In this document: piece by piece, positions 33,955 through 42,574 of the stretch | Position numbering within the stretch: the first letter of the stretch is position 1 | Layout: each line of letters begins with the position of its first letter | NCBI RefSeq assembly: GCF_048984525.1 | Contig: NZ_JBMGJC010000001.1 | Location: 62,001-126,000, forward strand | DNA: 64,000 nt | Direction: 5' to 3' | Origin: Syntrophopropionicum propionicicum_A | GTDB taxonomy: Bacteria; Bacillota; Desulfotomaculia; Desulfotomaculales; Pelotomaculaceae | Translations under genes and position numbers: made by a program | Notes under the pieces: generated by a model | The model's database searches: none | What the model was told of the DNA's origin: nothing | The model's input: only the letters and a program-made list of their open reading frames with translations

Positions 33955-34878
33955 ATGGATAAGAGAGATCTAGTAATCATCGGTGGCGGTCCCGCCGGGC
34001 TTTCCGCGGGGATTTACGCCGCGAGGGCTTCTATCGACACCGTCCTTTTGGAACGGGGGGTTCCCGGCGGCCTTGTGATCAGCACCCACTTAATAGAAAA
34101 TTATCCTGGTTTCAGCGAAGGTATTAGCGGACCGGATTTAATGATCCAGATGGAAAACCAGGCCAGACGTTTTGGAGTCGATATTTCATCAGCTAATGTG
34201 CAAAGGATAGAAATTGACGAAAGAAAATTTACTCTGCTGACTGATCACGGCGGGATTGAAACCGGCGCGATTATCCTGGCCACAGGCGTGCAGCCGCAGC
34301 TGCTGGGCGTGAAAGGAGAAAAAGAACTGATAGGCCGCGGCGTTTCCTACTGCGCGACCTGCGACGGGGCCTTTTTCCGCGGTAAAAAAGTAGCGGTGGT
34401 CGGAGGCGGCGACGCCGCGGTGGAAGAAGCTATCTTTCTGACCAGGTTCGCGGAAAAGGTTTATATAATCCACCGCAGGGGTGAGCTGCGCGCGACTAAA
34501 ATAGTACAGCACAGGGCGTTTCAGAATCCGAAGATTGAATTTATCTGGCATGGCGTGGTCGATCAGATCCTTGGCACAAATTCGGTGGAAGGAATCAATG
34601 TCAGGGATGTCCGGGACAACAGCAAATCGTTATTAGCCGTCGACGGTGTGTTTATTTATATTGGCAGCACCCCAAATTCTTTTTTATTGAAAGAACATGT
34701 AAAAACTGATGATAAGGGTTATATAATAACGGATGAAAATATGCTGACTTCGCAAAAGGGTATTTACGCGGCCGGAGATGTTCGCCAGAAGCTGCTCCGC
34801 CAGGTGGTAACCGCTGTGGCCGATGGCGCCATAGCAGCTGTTGCAGCGGAAAAATACCTGGCTGAAATAATATTTTAG
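33955..34878 (+). CDS. trxB: Thioredoxin reductase (TrxB)
   Basis: A 307-residue flavoprotein with the FAD motif IIGGGPAGLSAGIYAARA at the N-terminus, the redox-active YCATCDGAFF (CxxC), the NADPH-type GGGDAAVEEA site, and the GIYAAGDVR FAD motif near the end. It reduces thioredoxin or a related thiol carrier in the cytosol. It is monocistronic as far as visible, with AGGAGG before ATG. The basic IIHRRGELRATK segment follows the NAD(P) site, as expected for an NADPH enzyme. Confidence 0.93.
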   Translation: MDKRDLVIIGGGPAGLSAGIYAARASIDTVLLERGVPGGLVISTHLIENYPGFSEGISGPDLMIQMENQARRFGVDISSANVQRIEIDERKFTLLTDHGGIETGAIILATGVQPQLLGVKGEKELIGRGVSYCATCDGAFFRGKKVAVVGGGDAAVEEAIFLTRFAEKVYIIHRRGELRATKIVQHRAFQNPKIEFIWHGVVDQILGTNSVEGINVRDVRDNSKSLLAVDGVFIYIGSTPNSFLLKEHVKTDDKGYIITDENMLTSQKGIYAAGDVRQKLLRQVVTAVADGAIAAVAAEKYLAEIIF

Positions 34879-35248
34879 TCTAAAATTATGAGACATTCAT
34901 TTGTGCTGATGTGCAAGAAGAAAGAAATTAAAACAAAAGACATAATTAACATGATTTAAATCGATTAACATGATTTAAAAACATATTATGTTTTAATTTA
35001 ATATTCTATTTAAAATCATGTTAATTCAGTCAAATTGTTTAAGGTGAAATGCCAGACTTATATAATATACTGGATTGGATTTTCATATATTTTTATATTT
35101 ATGTTTATAGCTTTTATTAGCAAAATGGATATTTCTTTAAAGGATTATCCTGTTTTGCGAAGAATTTATAGAATAAATAGATTTATTTTTCTGACTTTAC
35201 CATTTTTCATGGTAGTGACGTTTATTATTTGGAATGGGGGGAGTAATT
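34879..35248. repeat. AT-rich gap with variant repeat arms between trxB and meaB
   Basis: Two direct copies of ATTAACATGATTTAAA (34945-34960 and 34965-34980) face an inverted copy, TTTAAAATCATGTTAAT, at about 35009-35025. The unit is a variant of the GATTAACAGGATT repeat seen at 3192, 48358 and 53131. A short AT-rich open frame at 35035-35283 encoding a two-helix hydrophobic peptide has no ribosome site and overlaps meaB; it is not accepted as a gene. Confidence 0.6.
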
Positions 35249-36208
35249 TTGGCAGGAATACCACAGGGATTTTGGGCTGGTGAACACCGGATGCTGGCCA
35301 GGGTTATTTCGCTGGTAGAAGATGATATGCCCAATAAGGAGGAAGTCCTCCGCGAGTTATATCCGCATACCGGGCGCGCCTATATTTTAGGGATCACCGG
35401 TTCACCGGGCGCCGGAAAGAGCTCTCTGGTTGACAGCATTATGCGTGAAATCAGAAAGCGAAACCAAACAGTGGGAGTCATAGCTGTTGATCCGTCAAGC
35501 CCCTTCTCCGGCGGCGCGTTTCTTGGTGACCGCATTCGCATGAATGAACATGCCATGGACGAAGGTGTTTTTGTCCGCAGTATGGCTACCAGGGGCAGCC
35601 TCGGCGGTTTGGCCAAAACCACTAAAGAAGTGGTAAAGGTAATGGATGCTTTTGGTATAGACTGGATTATAATCGAGACAGTGGGCGTAGGCCAGTCTGA
35701 ACTCGATATCATGTACATCGCGGACACCACAGTGGTGGTGCTGACCCCGGGCGCCGGCGACAGTATCCAGTCCATGAAGGCCGGCATAATGGAGATAGCG
35801 GATGTTTTTGCTATCAACAAATGTGATATGCCCGGCGCCGATACGCTTTCACTGGAAGTAAATTTAATGCTTGACATGCAGGACGACCATATTAAATGGC
35901 GCCCTCCGGTCAAATTAACCGCGACCATAAACAAAGGCGAAGGTATCACTGAACTGCTTGAAGCGATCGAAACACACAGAAATTATCTTAATGAAAAAGG
36001 CTTCTTTGCCGAAAGGCGCAGGGAAAGGACAAAAAACGAAACGCTGGATATAGTCAATTACCAGTGGCAGCGGCTGGTGCGCGAGGAAGTTAACCGGCCG
36101 GGCCGGGTCAGCGAGCTTCTTGAAAAGGTGGCTGTCAGGGAGATCGACCCCTATACAGCCTCAGACAGCATTATTAATTGGATTATCGCTGATCTAAAAA
36201 AGGTTTAG
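35249..36208 (+). CDS. meaB: Methylmalonyl-CoA mutase-associated GTPase MeaB (ArgK family)
   Basis: A 319-residue G3E-type GTPase with P-loop GSPGAGKSS, the VDPSSPFSGGAFLGDRIRM signature of ArgK/MeaB, ETVGVGQSE and NKCD guanine motif. It guards methylmalonyl-CoA mutase by controlling adenosylcobalamin loading. Methylmalonyl-CoA mutase is central to propionate metabolism in syntrophs, but the mutase genes are not in this window. The start is put at TTG 35249 because GGGGGGAG lies 6 bases before; an ATG 15 bases upstream overlaps that site. A terminator follows. Confidence 0.93.
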   Translation: MAGIPQGFWAGEHRMLARVISLVEDDMPNKEEVLRELYPHTGRAYILGITGSPGAGKSSLVDSIMREIRKRNQTVGVIAVDPSSPFSGGAFLGDRIRMNEHAMDEGVFVRSMATRGSLGGLAKTTKEVVKVMDAFGIDWIIIETVGVGQSELDIMYIADTTVVVLTPGAGDSIQSMKAGIMEIADVFAINKCDMPGADTLSLEVNLMLDMQDDHIKWRPPVKLTATINKGEGITELLEAIETHRNYLNEKGFFAERRRERTKNETLDIVNYQWQRLVREEVNRPGRVSELLEKVAVREIDPYTASDSIINWIIADLKKV

Positions 36209-36237
36209 TATTTTAATATTACAATGTGTAGGTTTGT

Positions 36238-36270
36238 AATTGCGTCTTTATAGACGCAATTTTTGTTTTA
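36238..36270 (+). terminator. Terminator of meaB
   Basis: AATTGCGTC-TTTATA-GACGCAATT stem-loop followed by TTTGTTTT. Confidence 0.85.
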
Positions 36271-36288
36271 TAATTTTATGGAAAAGAA

Positions 36289-36317
36289 GTGAAATCAATA
36301 AAATTTTTGGGTATAAT
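36289..36317 (+). promoter_or_regulatory. Candidate promoter for the UPF0173 hydrolase
   Basis: GTGAAA at 36289-36294, 17-base spacer, perfect TATAAT at 36312-36317, about 33 bases before the GTG start. Confidence 0.4.
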
Positions 36318-36349
36318 TTAAAAGAATATAACAGGGAGGAGATGAAAGA

Positions 36350-37030
36350 GTGAAAATCAATTTTTTAGGGCACGCCGCGTTCTTAATTGAAGGAAGTAAA
36401 AATATCTTAATTGATCCATTTTTGACCGGTAATCCAGTGGCGAAAAATAATCCAAAAGACATAAAAGCCGATCTGATTCTGGTTAGCCACGGGCACGGTG
36501 ACCATTTTGGCGATACATTGTCAATAGCCAAGCAGTCAAAAGGGACAGTGGTTTCCATGAATGAACTGGCTGTTTTCTGCGGGAGTAAAGGTGTAAATAC
36601 ACACGGCTTGCATATAGGCGGCAGCCATGTCTTTGATGGCGTAAAAATAAAACTTACACCCGCCTGGCACGGTTCCGGGTATGATGCTGAATTCCCAATA
36701 CACCTGGGCACACCGTGCGGTTTCATCATTAATCTTGATGGCAAAACCATTTATCATGCCGGTGATACCGGACTTTTTGGAGACATGGAACTGATCGGCA
36801 GGCTGAACAAGATCGACCTGGCCATGCTGCCTATCGGGGACAACTATACCATGGGTCCGGAGGACGCCCTTGAAGCGGTAAAAATGCTCAAACCGGGCCT
36901 GGTCATTCCCATGCACTACAACACCTTTCCATTGATAAAACAGGATCCGTTTAAATTCAAATCAGAAGTAGAGTCACAAACAGGTAGTAGAGTTGCTGTG
37001 ATATCACCCGGCGAAAGCCTGGAATTTTAA
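36350..37030 (+). CDS. UPF0173 metal-dependent hydrolase (metallo-beta-lactamase fold)
   Basis: A 226-residue MBL-fold protein with the metal motif SHGHGDHFGD (HxHxDH), a downstream His in PAWHGSG, the Asp in HAGDTGLFGDM, and a final His in IPMHYNTFP. These fit the UPF0173 (YtkL-like) branch. It probably hydrolyses a small ester or phosphodiester with zinc; the substrate is unknown. GTG start after GGGAGGAG. The cyclophilin gene follows after 17 bases. Confidence 0.9.
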   Translation: MKINFLGHAAFLIEGSKNILIDPFLTGNPVAKNNPKDIKADLILVSHGHGDHFGDTLSIAKQSKGTVVSMNELAVFCGSKGVNTHGLHIGGSHVFDGVKIKLTPAWHGSGYDAEFPIHLGTPCGFIINLDGKTIYHAGDTGLFGDMELIGRLNKIDLAMLPIGDNYTMGPEDALEAVKMLKPGLVIPMHYNTFPLIKQDPFKFKSEVESQTGSRVAVISPGESLEF

Positions 37031-37047
37031 AAAAATGAGGTGCTTTT

Positions 37048-37476
37048 TTGAAAAAGGCAGTTATAGAAACTGAAAAAGGAAATATCGAAATCGAACTTTT
37101 TGAGAAAGACGCTCCAAACACGGTAGCAAATTTTGAATCTTTAATTAACAAGGGATTTTATGACGGCCTCATCTTTCACAGGGTGATACCGGGTTTCGTG
37201 GCCCAGGGAGGCTGTCCTGAAGGCCGCGGCACAGGCGGTCCGGGTTATACCATTAAATGCGAGATAAATCCCAACAAACACCTGCGCGGCTCGCTTTCAA
37301 TGGCGCATGCCGGCAGAAACACGGGTGGCAGCCAGTTTTTCATCTGCTATGACGCTTTCCCGCACCTGGACGGAGTACATACCGTCTTTGGCAAAGTGAT
37401 TAACGGCATGGACGTGGTGGACAAGATAAAGCAGGGTGACAAGATGGTCAAGGTCACCGTCTCTGACGAAGAGTAA
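37048..37476 (+). CDS. Peptidyl-prolyl cis-trans isomerase, cyclophilin type
   Basis: A 142-residue cytosolic cyclophilin. Signature segments are FHRVIPGFVAQGGCPEGRGTGGPGY, SLSMAHAGRNTGGSQFFICY and LDGVHTVFGKV, so active-site Arg, Phe, Gln and His residues are present. It catalyses proline isomerisation in protein folding. No signal peptide. TTG start. Its stop codon lies beside a 15-bp terminator. Confidence 0.95.
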   Translation: MKKAVIETEKGNIEIELFEKDAPNTVANFESLINKGFYDGLIFHRVIPGFVAQGGCPEGRGTGGPGYTIKCEINPNKHLRGSLSMAHAGRNTGGSQFFICYDAFPHLDGVHTVFGKVINGMDVVDKIKQGDKMVKVTVSDEE

Positions 37477-37517
37477 ACTTCAACCCCGGCTTTACGCCGG
37501 GGTTGAAGTTTATTATT
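37476..37517 (+). terminator. Terminator of the cyclophilin gene
   Basis: AACTTCAACCCCGGC (37476-37490), loop TTTAC, GCCGGGGTTGAAGTT (37496-37510), then TATTATTATTT; the left arm overlaps the stop codon. Confidence 0.9.
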
Positions 37518-37521
37518 ATTT

Positions 37522-37598
37522 GGTACCGGGTACCTAAGTTATTAAGTTGTTAATAATTTTGAAATTTCAATAACTTAGTAACTTAGGTACCCGGTACC
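37522..37598. repeat. 77-base long inverted repeat with GGTACC ends
   Basis: GGTACCGGGTACCTAAGTTA at 37522-37541 pairs perfectly, over 20 bp, with its reverse complement at 37579-37598. Pairing continues inward with a few mismatches around an AT-rich centre. It lies between the cyclophilin terminator and the dinG promoter and is not needed as a terminator. It may be a MITE- or REP-like element. Confidence 0.75.
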
Positions 37599-37599
37599 T

Positions 37600-37626
37600 T
37601 TGACAAACGGTATGCAAGAATATAAT
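37600..37626 (+). promoter_or_regulatory. Candidate promoter of dinG
   Basis: Perfect TTGACA at 37600-37605 starts 1 base after the long inverted repeat; TATAAT follows at 37621-37626. The 15-base spacer is short, so TAATAT at 37623-37628 (17 bases) may be the true -10. Confidence 0.4.
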
Positions 37627-37667
37627 ATTACCTTGCAGTTACTATTATTTTCCCCGCGGAGATTGAA

Positions 37668-40496
37668 ATGGAAAGAAACTATGTTGTTTGCGACCTGGAG
37701 ACAACCGGCCTGAATCCCCAGACAGACAGGATCATTGAGGTAGGCCTGGTCCGTATCCGGCAGGGTGAAATAGTTGACAAATACCATACCATGGTCAACC
37801 CGGGTATGCCGCTGCCATTAAAGATCAAAAGGATTACCGGGATTGATGACTACGACCTGGCAGACGCGCCTGCGATTGCTGATGTGATAAGCAATGTGGT
37901 TGATTATATAGGCAATGACGCCATAGTAGGACATAATATCAATTTTGATCTCGGCTTTTTGTCTGCCGCGCACGGCCTTCCCTTAAACAACCCTCATTAT
38001 GATACTGTTGAACTGGCCCGTCTTTTATTGCCCGGTGCGGTCAGTTACCGCCTGGAATCGCTTTGTTCCAAACTTGAAATCGACGCAGGCGGCAGCCACA
38101 GGGCACTTAATGACGCGCTGGCCGCGGCCAACCTTATGGTTATGCTGCTGCGGAAAATGCGTGACCTGGACCTGGGTATATTGATCCAGTTGAATAAATT
38201 GCTTGGTGAAGCTCATTCGGAATGGAACGGGCCGGCCAGTGAATTAATAAAAGAACTCCTGACAAAGTTCCCGGACAGGAAAATATCACACCTATCTTAC
38301 CTGCGCCGCGCAGCGGAAAAGGAAAACCAGTATCCCAGGTCCGTAAGAGGACCATCTGCCGGTGAAAAATTAATACTTGAGCAGGAAGATGTGGTGTCGC
38401 TCTTAAAAGAAGGCGGGCCGCTGGCGGATGTCCTTCCGGCATACGAATACCGTCCCCAGCAGGAGGCTATGGTTTGCGAGGTTACCCGCGCCCTGAACGA
38501 AAGCAAGTTTTTGCTTATGGAAGCAGGGACGGGTGTCGGCAAGTCCATCGCTTACCTGTTGCCGGCGATACTGTGGAGCATAAAAAACAAAGAAAGAGTA
38601 CTGGTGGCCACTCATACCATCAACCTGCAGGAACAGCTGTGGTTTAAAGATATTCCCATGCTCACTGAAATAATCAAAGATCCTTTCCATGCCGCTCTGG
38701 CCAAAGGACGCCAGAACTATATCTGCCTGCGCAGGTGGTTTGGCGCGCTGGACAGCCCGCACCAGCCTGACGAAGCAGCTTTTTTTGCCAGGGTGCTGTT
38801 GTGGCTTGGAGTTACCGAAACCGGCGACAGAAGTGAATTGAACACTACCCCGGCAGAAAGCGATATCTGGCTTACTATCTGCGGGGAGACCGAGGGCTGT
38901 CTCGGACCGCGCTGTCCGTACCAAAAAGATTGTTTTGTCAGCAAGGCCAGAAAGAACGCTGAAAACGCCGACCTGATTATCACCAATCACTCTCTTCTTT
39001 TTTCTGATATCAAGGCTGAAAACAGGGTGCTTCCCTCTTTTGGGCCTTTAGTCATAGACGAGGCGCATCACCTTGAAGAGTCGGCCACTACTCACCTGGG
39101 AATACAGTTCAACAAGAAATCATTTAACAGGTGGCTGTGGATCGCAGGCAGGGAGCTGGCCAAACTTTCGGAAAAGGCTCCGCCGGCCGACGGCGCCAAA
39201 TGGTTCCAGATGCTCAAAACAGCCCAGGAGACAAGGTTGGAATTACTTGAAGCGTCGCGCCTGTTTTTTGAGCAACTTTATGAAATGGTATCAGGCAGCG
39301 CCGCCGATACCGATTACGTTTACAGCAGCATCTCTCTCCGGTTGCCATTTACAGGCGAGAGTTTTGAGGTATTCCTGGAAAACGGCAGGCGCTGCGTAAA
39401 CCTGCTGCGGAACTTTGCCGGGGATATCAAAGCCTGCGCCGGCTTAATGGAAATATGGGCGCTGTCGGAAGAAGCATGGGCGGGTTTGCTGAGGGATACC
39501 GCCAGCCTCGGCCTTGCGGGAGAAACCCTGGCGGGTGACCTGCATTTTATTTTAGAAAATATTGACACGAGGTTTGTTTACTGGGCTGATCTGGAGGTCA
39601 GTTCACGCGCTGTGAACAGGAACTGCTCTTTAAACGCCGCCCCGGTTGATGTAGGCAGGTTGTTATTTGACCGACTTTTTAATAATAAAGAAACAGTCGT
39701 CCTGACTTCTGCTACACTCACTGTCAGCGAGGGGTTCGACCATATAATCGAAAGGACCGGACTAAACTACCTGAGCGGGGAAAGGCTGTTGAAAACCAGT
39801 TTTGATTCACCATTTTCTTATGACAGCCAGGCTATGCTTTGCATAAACCGCGATCTGCCGGTGCAGGGTGCGGTGAATGACGATATTTACCTGGAAAAGC
39901 TCGAAAACGCTCTCAATAAACTAATCGTGACTGCCGGCGGCAGGACCCTGGTATTGTTCACGTCACACAGAATTCTCCGCGAAGCTTACAGACGGCTGAA
40001 ACCCCTTTTGGAAATCCATGATATCTGCCTGTTGGGCCACGGTATCGATGGCAGCAGGTCGCGCCTGCTGGAAGAGTTTAGAGGAGAAGGCAGGACAGCT
40101 TTATTTGGATCATTAAGCTTCTGGGAAGGAATTGATGTGCCGGGTGATGCCCTGGCCTGCGTTATTATTGTAAAACTTCCCTTTGCATCGCCTTCCGTGC
40201 CGGTTATTGAAGCCCGCCTGGAGGACCTTGCCAGCCAGGGTAAGGACGGATTTAAGTTATTAAGCGTGCCCCAGGCAGTAATACGTTTCAAACAGGGTTT
40301 TGGCAGGCTGATCAGGAGCAGCAGCGACCATGGCTGCGTGGTTGTCCTGGACGGGAGGGTCCTGAACAAGAGCTATGGCAGGCAATTCCTTATTTCTCTC
40401 CCCGTCCGGCGGCACCTCAGGGGAGGAATAGATTTTATCGCCAAAAAGGTCGCCGAGTGGCTGGAAAACAACCAGGACCGCTGTCCGCGATGTTAA
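37668..40496 (+). CDS. dinG: DinG-type helicase with N-terminal 3'-5' exonuclease domain
   Basis: A 942-residue fusion typical of Firmicutes DinG. Residues 1 to about 170 are a DnaQ-like exonuclease (CDLETTGLNPQTDRIIEVG, HNINFDLGFL, HRALNDALA). The rest is an XPD-like superfamily 2 helicase with EAGTGVGKSIAYLLPA, DEAH in VIDEAHHLEE, and late motifs FGSLSFWEGIDVPG and QGFGRLIRS. A Cys set between motifs I and II (ICLRR, GCLG, RCPY, DCFV) fits the iron-sulfur ligands of E. coli DinG. It acts in DNA repair or R-loop removal. Confidence 0.93.
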   Translation: MERNYVVCDLETTGLNPQTDRIIEVGLVRIRQGEIVDKYHTMVNPGMPLPLKIKRITGIDDYDLADAPAIADVISNVVDYIGNDAIVGHNINFDLGFLSAAHGLPLNNPHYDTVELARLLLPGAVSYRLESLCSKLEIDAGGSHRALNDALAAANLMVMLLRKMRDLDLGILIQLNKLLGEAHSEWNGPASELIKELLTKFPDRKISHLSYLRRAAEKENQYPRSVRGPSAGEKLILEQEDVVSLLKEGGPLADVLPAYEYRPQQEAMVCEVTRALNESKFLLMEAGTGVGKSIAYLLPAILWSIKNKERVLVATHTINLQEQLWFKDIPMLTEIIKDPFHAALAKGRQNYICLRRWFGALDSPHQPDEAAFFARVLLWLGVTETGDRSELNTTPAESDIWLTICGETEGCLGPRCPYQKDCFVSKARKNAENADLIITNHSLLFSDIKAENRVLPSFGPLVIDEAHHLEESATTHLGIQFNKKSFNRWLWIAGRELAKLSEKAPPADGAKWFQMLKTAQETRLELLEASRLFFEQLYEMVSGSAADTDYVYSSISLRLPFTGESFEVFLENGRRCVNLLRNFAGDIKACAGLMEIWALSEEAWAGLLRDTASLGLAGETLAGDLHFILENIDTRFVYWADLEVSSRAVNRNCSLNAAPVDVGRLLFDRLFNNKETVVLTSATLTVSEGFDHIIERTGLNYLSGERLLKTSFDSPFSYDSQAMLCINRDLPVQGAVNDDIYLEKLENALNKLIVTAGGRTLVLFTSHRILREAYRRLKPLLEIHDICLLGHGIDGSRSRLLEEFRGEGRTALFGSLSFWEGIDVPGDALACVIIVKLPFASPSVPVIEARLEDLASQGKDGFKLLSVPQAVIRFKQGFGRLIRSSSDHGCVVVLDGRVLNKSYGRQFLISLPVRRHLRGGIDFIAKKVAEWLENNQDRCPRC

Positions 40497-40581
40497 TATA
40501 TGGCACAAAAAAAATAGCACATTCAGGCAGGGCCTGAAATAATATATTAACAGCTAACCTAATGAAGGGATGTGATTATCC

Positions 40582-40647
40582 TTGCGTATATATTTTGTGA
40601 GACTTCCGTCATTTTTGAGATCATGGCTGATGAGAATATGGAAGTAA
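40582..40647 (+). CDS. SpoVM-like sporulation peptide
   Basis: A 21-residue open frame starting at TTG and reading LRIYFVRLPSFLRSWLMRIW followed by one Lys. It matches the B. subtilis SpoVM layout: a basic amphipathic helix with the R/K-x-Y-x-I/V-R/K-L-P-x-F-L core and the key Pro at position 9. SpoVM binds the convex forespore membrane and recruits SpoIVA. Family SpoVM is about 26 residues, so this copy is a little short and lacks the usual Gly-Gly. An AAGGGA ribosome site lies about 11 bases upstream and an independent terminator follows, supporting a real gene. Confidence 0.55.
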   Translation: MRIYFVRLPSFLRSWLMRIWK

Positions 40648-41106
40648 TACATTGCGGCAGGCTGTCATAGTCTGCCTTTTTAATTTAAAAAACAAGTAAA
40701 TAAATTTATGGGTGTAAAATAATTTACTTTTATTATAATGAGCAGTATAATTGTAACGATTTATGGCCCTTTTTGCCGTGCCGTATTACTCCATGTAATA
40801 TAATATTAACCACTATCATATTCATAGGTATAGCACACTAGACACATCGCTTCAAAAATCTTATAATATCAAGAGGTCTTGGATTATCTGATTTATTAGT
40901 CAATTAAAATAATTATGTTTTAATTGATGTTTTTTGGTTTCTTTAAGCTGCGTGAACGTTGCATCACTTGGTTTATAATTTTCGTTATGGAGAATGGCAG
41001 GTGAATGGCATCACGTAACAAAAAATAAATATTTTTCAATGCGGCCGTAGTTTTGTGTGAAGATTTGCCCTTTTGGTTAAGATTTTTCTGCAAAGAGGGG
41101 TCTATT
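40648..41106. other. Gene-free leader upstream of hdrC
   Basis: About 460 bases of AT-rich DNA. At its left end is a terminator (40656-40682). The remainder must hold the hdr operon promoter; several TATAAT-like boxes are present (around 40731 and 40974) but none has a well-spaced -35. No gene or known riboswitch is recognised. Confidence 0.45.
40656..40682 (+). terminator. Terminator of the SpoVM-like gene
   Basis: GGCAGGCT (40656-40663), loop GTCAT, AGTCTGCC (40669-40676) with one G-T pair, then TTTTTAATTT. Confidence 0.8.
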
Positions 41107-41688
41107 ATGGAGTCAATTAATGTAAATCAGTCAATTACAAAGAATGCGGATTTTATTGAAGAAATAGGTATTGAGAGCGGACAACCTGTTCAAAAATGCT
41201 ACCAGTGCGGCAAGTGCACCGCCGGCTGCCCGGTGGCCTTCGCCATGGATTATCCGCCGCAACAGGTTATTCGCATGGTCCAGCTCGGCATGAAAGATGA
41301 ATTGCTGAAGAGCAATACGATCTGGATCTGCGCGTCCTGCTCCACCTGTTCAACCCGCTGCCCGTGTGAAGTGGAGATCGCCCACGTTATGGAAACCCTC
41401 CGGATCATGGCCGGAAAAGCAGGCACCGCGCCTGCAGGAAAAGCCAAATATGTGGAGGTAATGTATAACGCACTGCTCAACACAGTAGAAAAATACGGGC
41501 GTACCTATGAAGTCGGGTTGGTAATGGAAAACAATTTAAAAAGCGGAAAACTGTTCAACGGCGCGGACATGGGGCTGCCCATGTTCCAGAAAGGCAAACT
41601 CCAGCTGATGCCGTCCAAAGTACAGGGCGCGGCTGAAATTGCCCGTATATTTGCCGAAGTGCGCAAAATGGAAGGTGGTGTGAAATGA
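41107..41688 (+). CDS. hdrC: Heterodisulfide reductase-like subunit HdrC
   Basis: A 193-residue iron-sulfur protein with two [4Fe-4S] motifs, CYQCGKCTAGCP and CASCSTCSTRCP, the HdrC signature. It carries electrons from HdrA to HdrB. The start is the ATG at 41107 behind AGAGGGG; an in-frame extension of 18 codons upstream has no ribosome site. It is first in a seven-gene operon hdrC-hdrB-hdrA-flxD-flxC-flxB-flxA in which most neighbours overlap or nearly so. Confidence 0.94.
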   Translation: MESINVNQSITKNADFIEEIGIESGQPVQKCYQCGKCTAGCPVAFAMDYPPQQVIRMVQLGMKDELLKSNTIWICASCSTCSTRCPCEVEIAHVMETLRIMAGKAGTAPAGKAKYVEVMYNALLNTVEKYGRTYEVGLVMENNLKSGKLFNGADMGLPMFQKGKLQLMPSKVQGAAEIARIFAEVRKMEGGVK

Positions 41689-42548
41689 GATACGCTTACT
41701 TTCCGGGATGCAGCTACCACGGTACCGGCAAGGAATACGAGTCATCAACCCAGGCTGTAGCTAAAAAGCTCGGCATGGAACTGGTTACCATACCGGACTG
41801 GAGCTGTTGCGGCGCCACCGCGGCACACGGCAAAAGCCACCTCTTAAACGTGGCCCTGCCGGCGCGCAGCCTGGCCATAGCAGAGGGCATGGGCATTGGT
41901 CAAGTGACGACAGGATGCGCGGCCTGCTACCAGCAGCTGGCGCATGCCAATAAAAGAATGGTTGAAAACGGCGAAATCAGGGATAAGGTTAACAAGGTAA
42001 CCGGGAAAGAATACAAGGGAACCCTTAAAGTAAAATCACTGGTTGAAGCAATCGGCACAGTGGATCCTGAAGCTGTTAAAGCCCAGGTTGTCAAACCGCT
42101 GACCGGCCTGAAAGTTGCCGCCTATTACGGCTGCCTGCTGGTCCGGCCGCCTGAAGTCACCGGTTTTGACGATCCTGAGAACCCCATGTTTATGGACAAT
42201 ATGATGAAGTTGGCCGGCGCCGAGGCGCTGGACTGGGCCCATAAGACCGAGTGCTGCGGGGCGTCTCTGGGTGTTTCCAACCTGGATATCGCGGTAAAGA
42301 TGATCAACAAGATCCTTAAAGCCGCGGTGGAGGCCGGCGCGGACTGTATGGTCGTGGCCTGCCCGTTCTGCCATCTCAACCTTGACTGGCACCAGAAGAG
42401 TGTGAATAAACAGCTGGGAACATCCTACGACATGCCGGTATTTTATTTTACCGAGCTCTTAGGTTTGGCAATGGGCATCAGCCCGGACGAACTCGGGCTT
42501 AAGACGCACTTTACCGACACCCAGAAAGTATTGAGCCTGGTTGGTTAA
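41685..42548 (+). CDS. hdrB: Heterodisulfide reductase-like subunit HdrB
   Basis: A 287-residue protein with two CCG domains: CSYHGTGKEYE ... WSCCGA ... GCAACY in the N-terminal half and TECCGASLG ... ACPFCHLN in the C-terminal half. In archaeal HdrB these bind two noncubane [4Fe-4S] clusters that reduce the CoM-S-S-CoB disulfide. In bacteria the natural disulfide acceptor is unproven (DsrC in sulfate reducers is one proposal). The start overlaps the hdrC stop by 4 bases (ATGA). Confidence 0.94.
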   Translation: MRYAYFPGCSYHGTGKEYESSTQAVAKKLGMELVTIPDWSCCGATAAHGKSHLLNVALPARSLAIAEGMGIGQVTTGCAACYQQLAHANKRMVENGEIRDKVNKVTGKEYKGTLKVKSLVEAIGTVDPEAVKAQVVKPLTGLKVAAYYGCLLVRPPEVTGFDDPENPMFMDNMMKLAGAEALDWAHKTECCGASLGVSNLDIAVKMINKILKAAVEAGADCMVVACPFCHLNLDWHQKSVNKQLGTSYDMPVFYFTELLGLAMGISPDELGLKTHFTDTQKVLSLVG

Positions 42549-42574
42549 TTATTTCCTTACAGGAGCGATGTATT

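Noticed and set aside
35035..35283. 82-codon hydrophobic open frame before meaB
   Set aside because: TTG start without ribosome site, AT-rich repeat-flanked DNA, and its end overlaps meaB by 35 bases.
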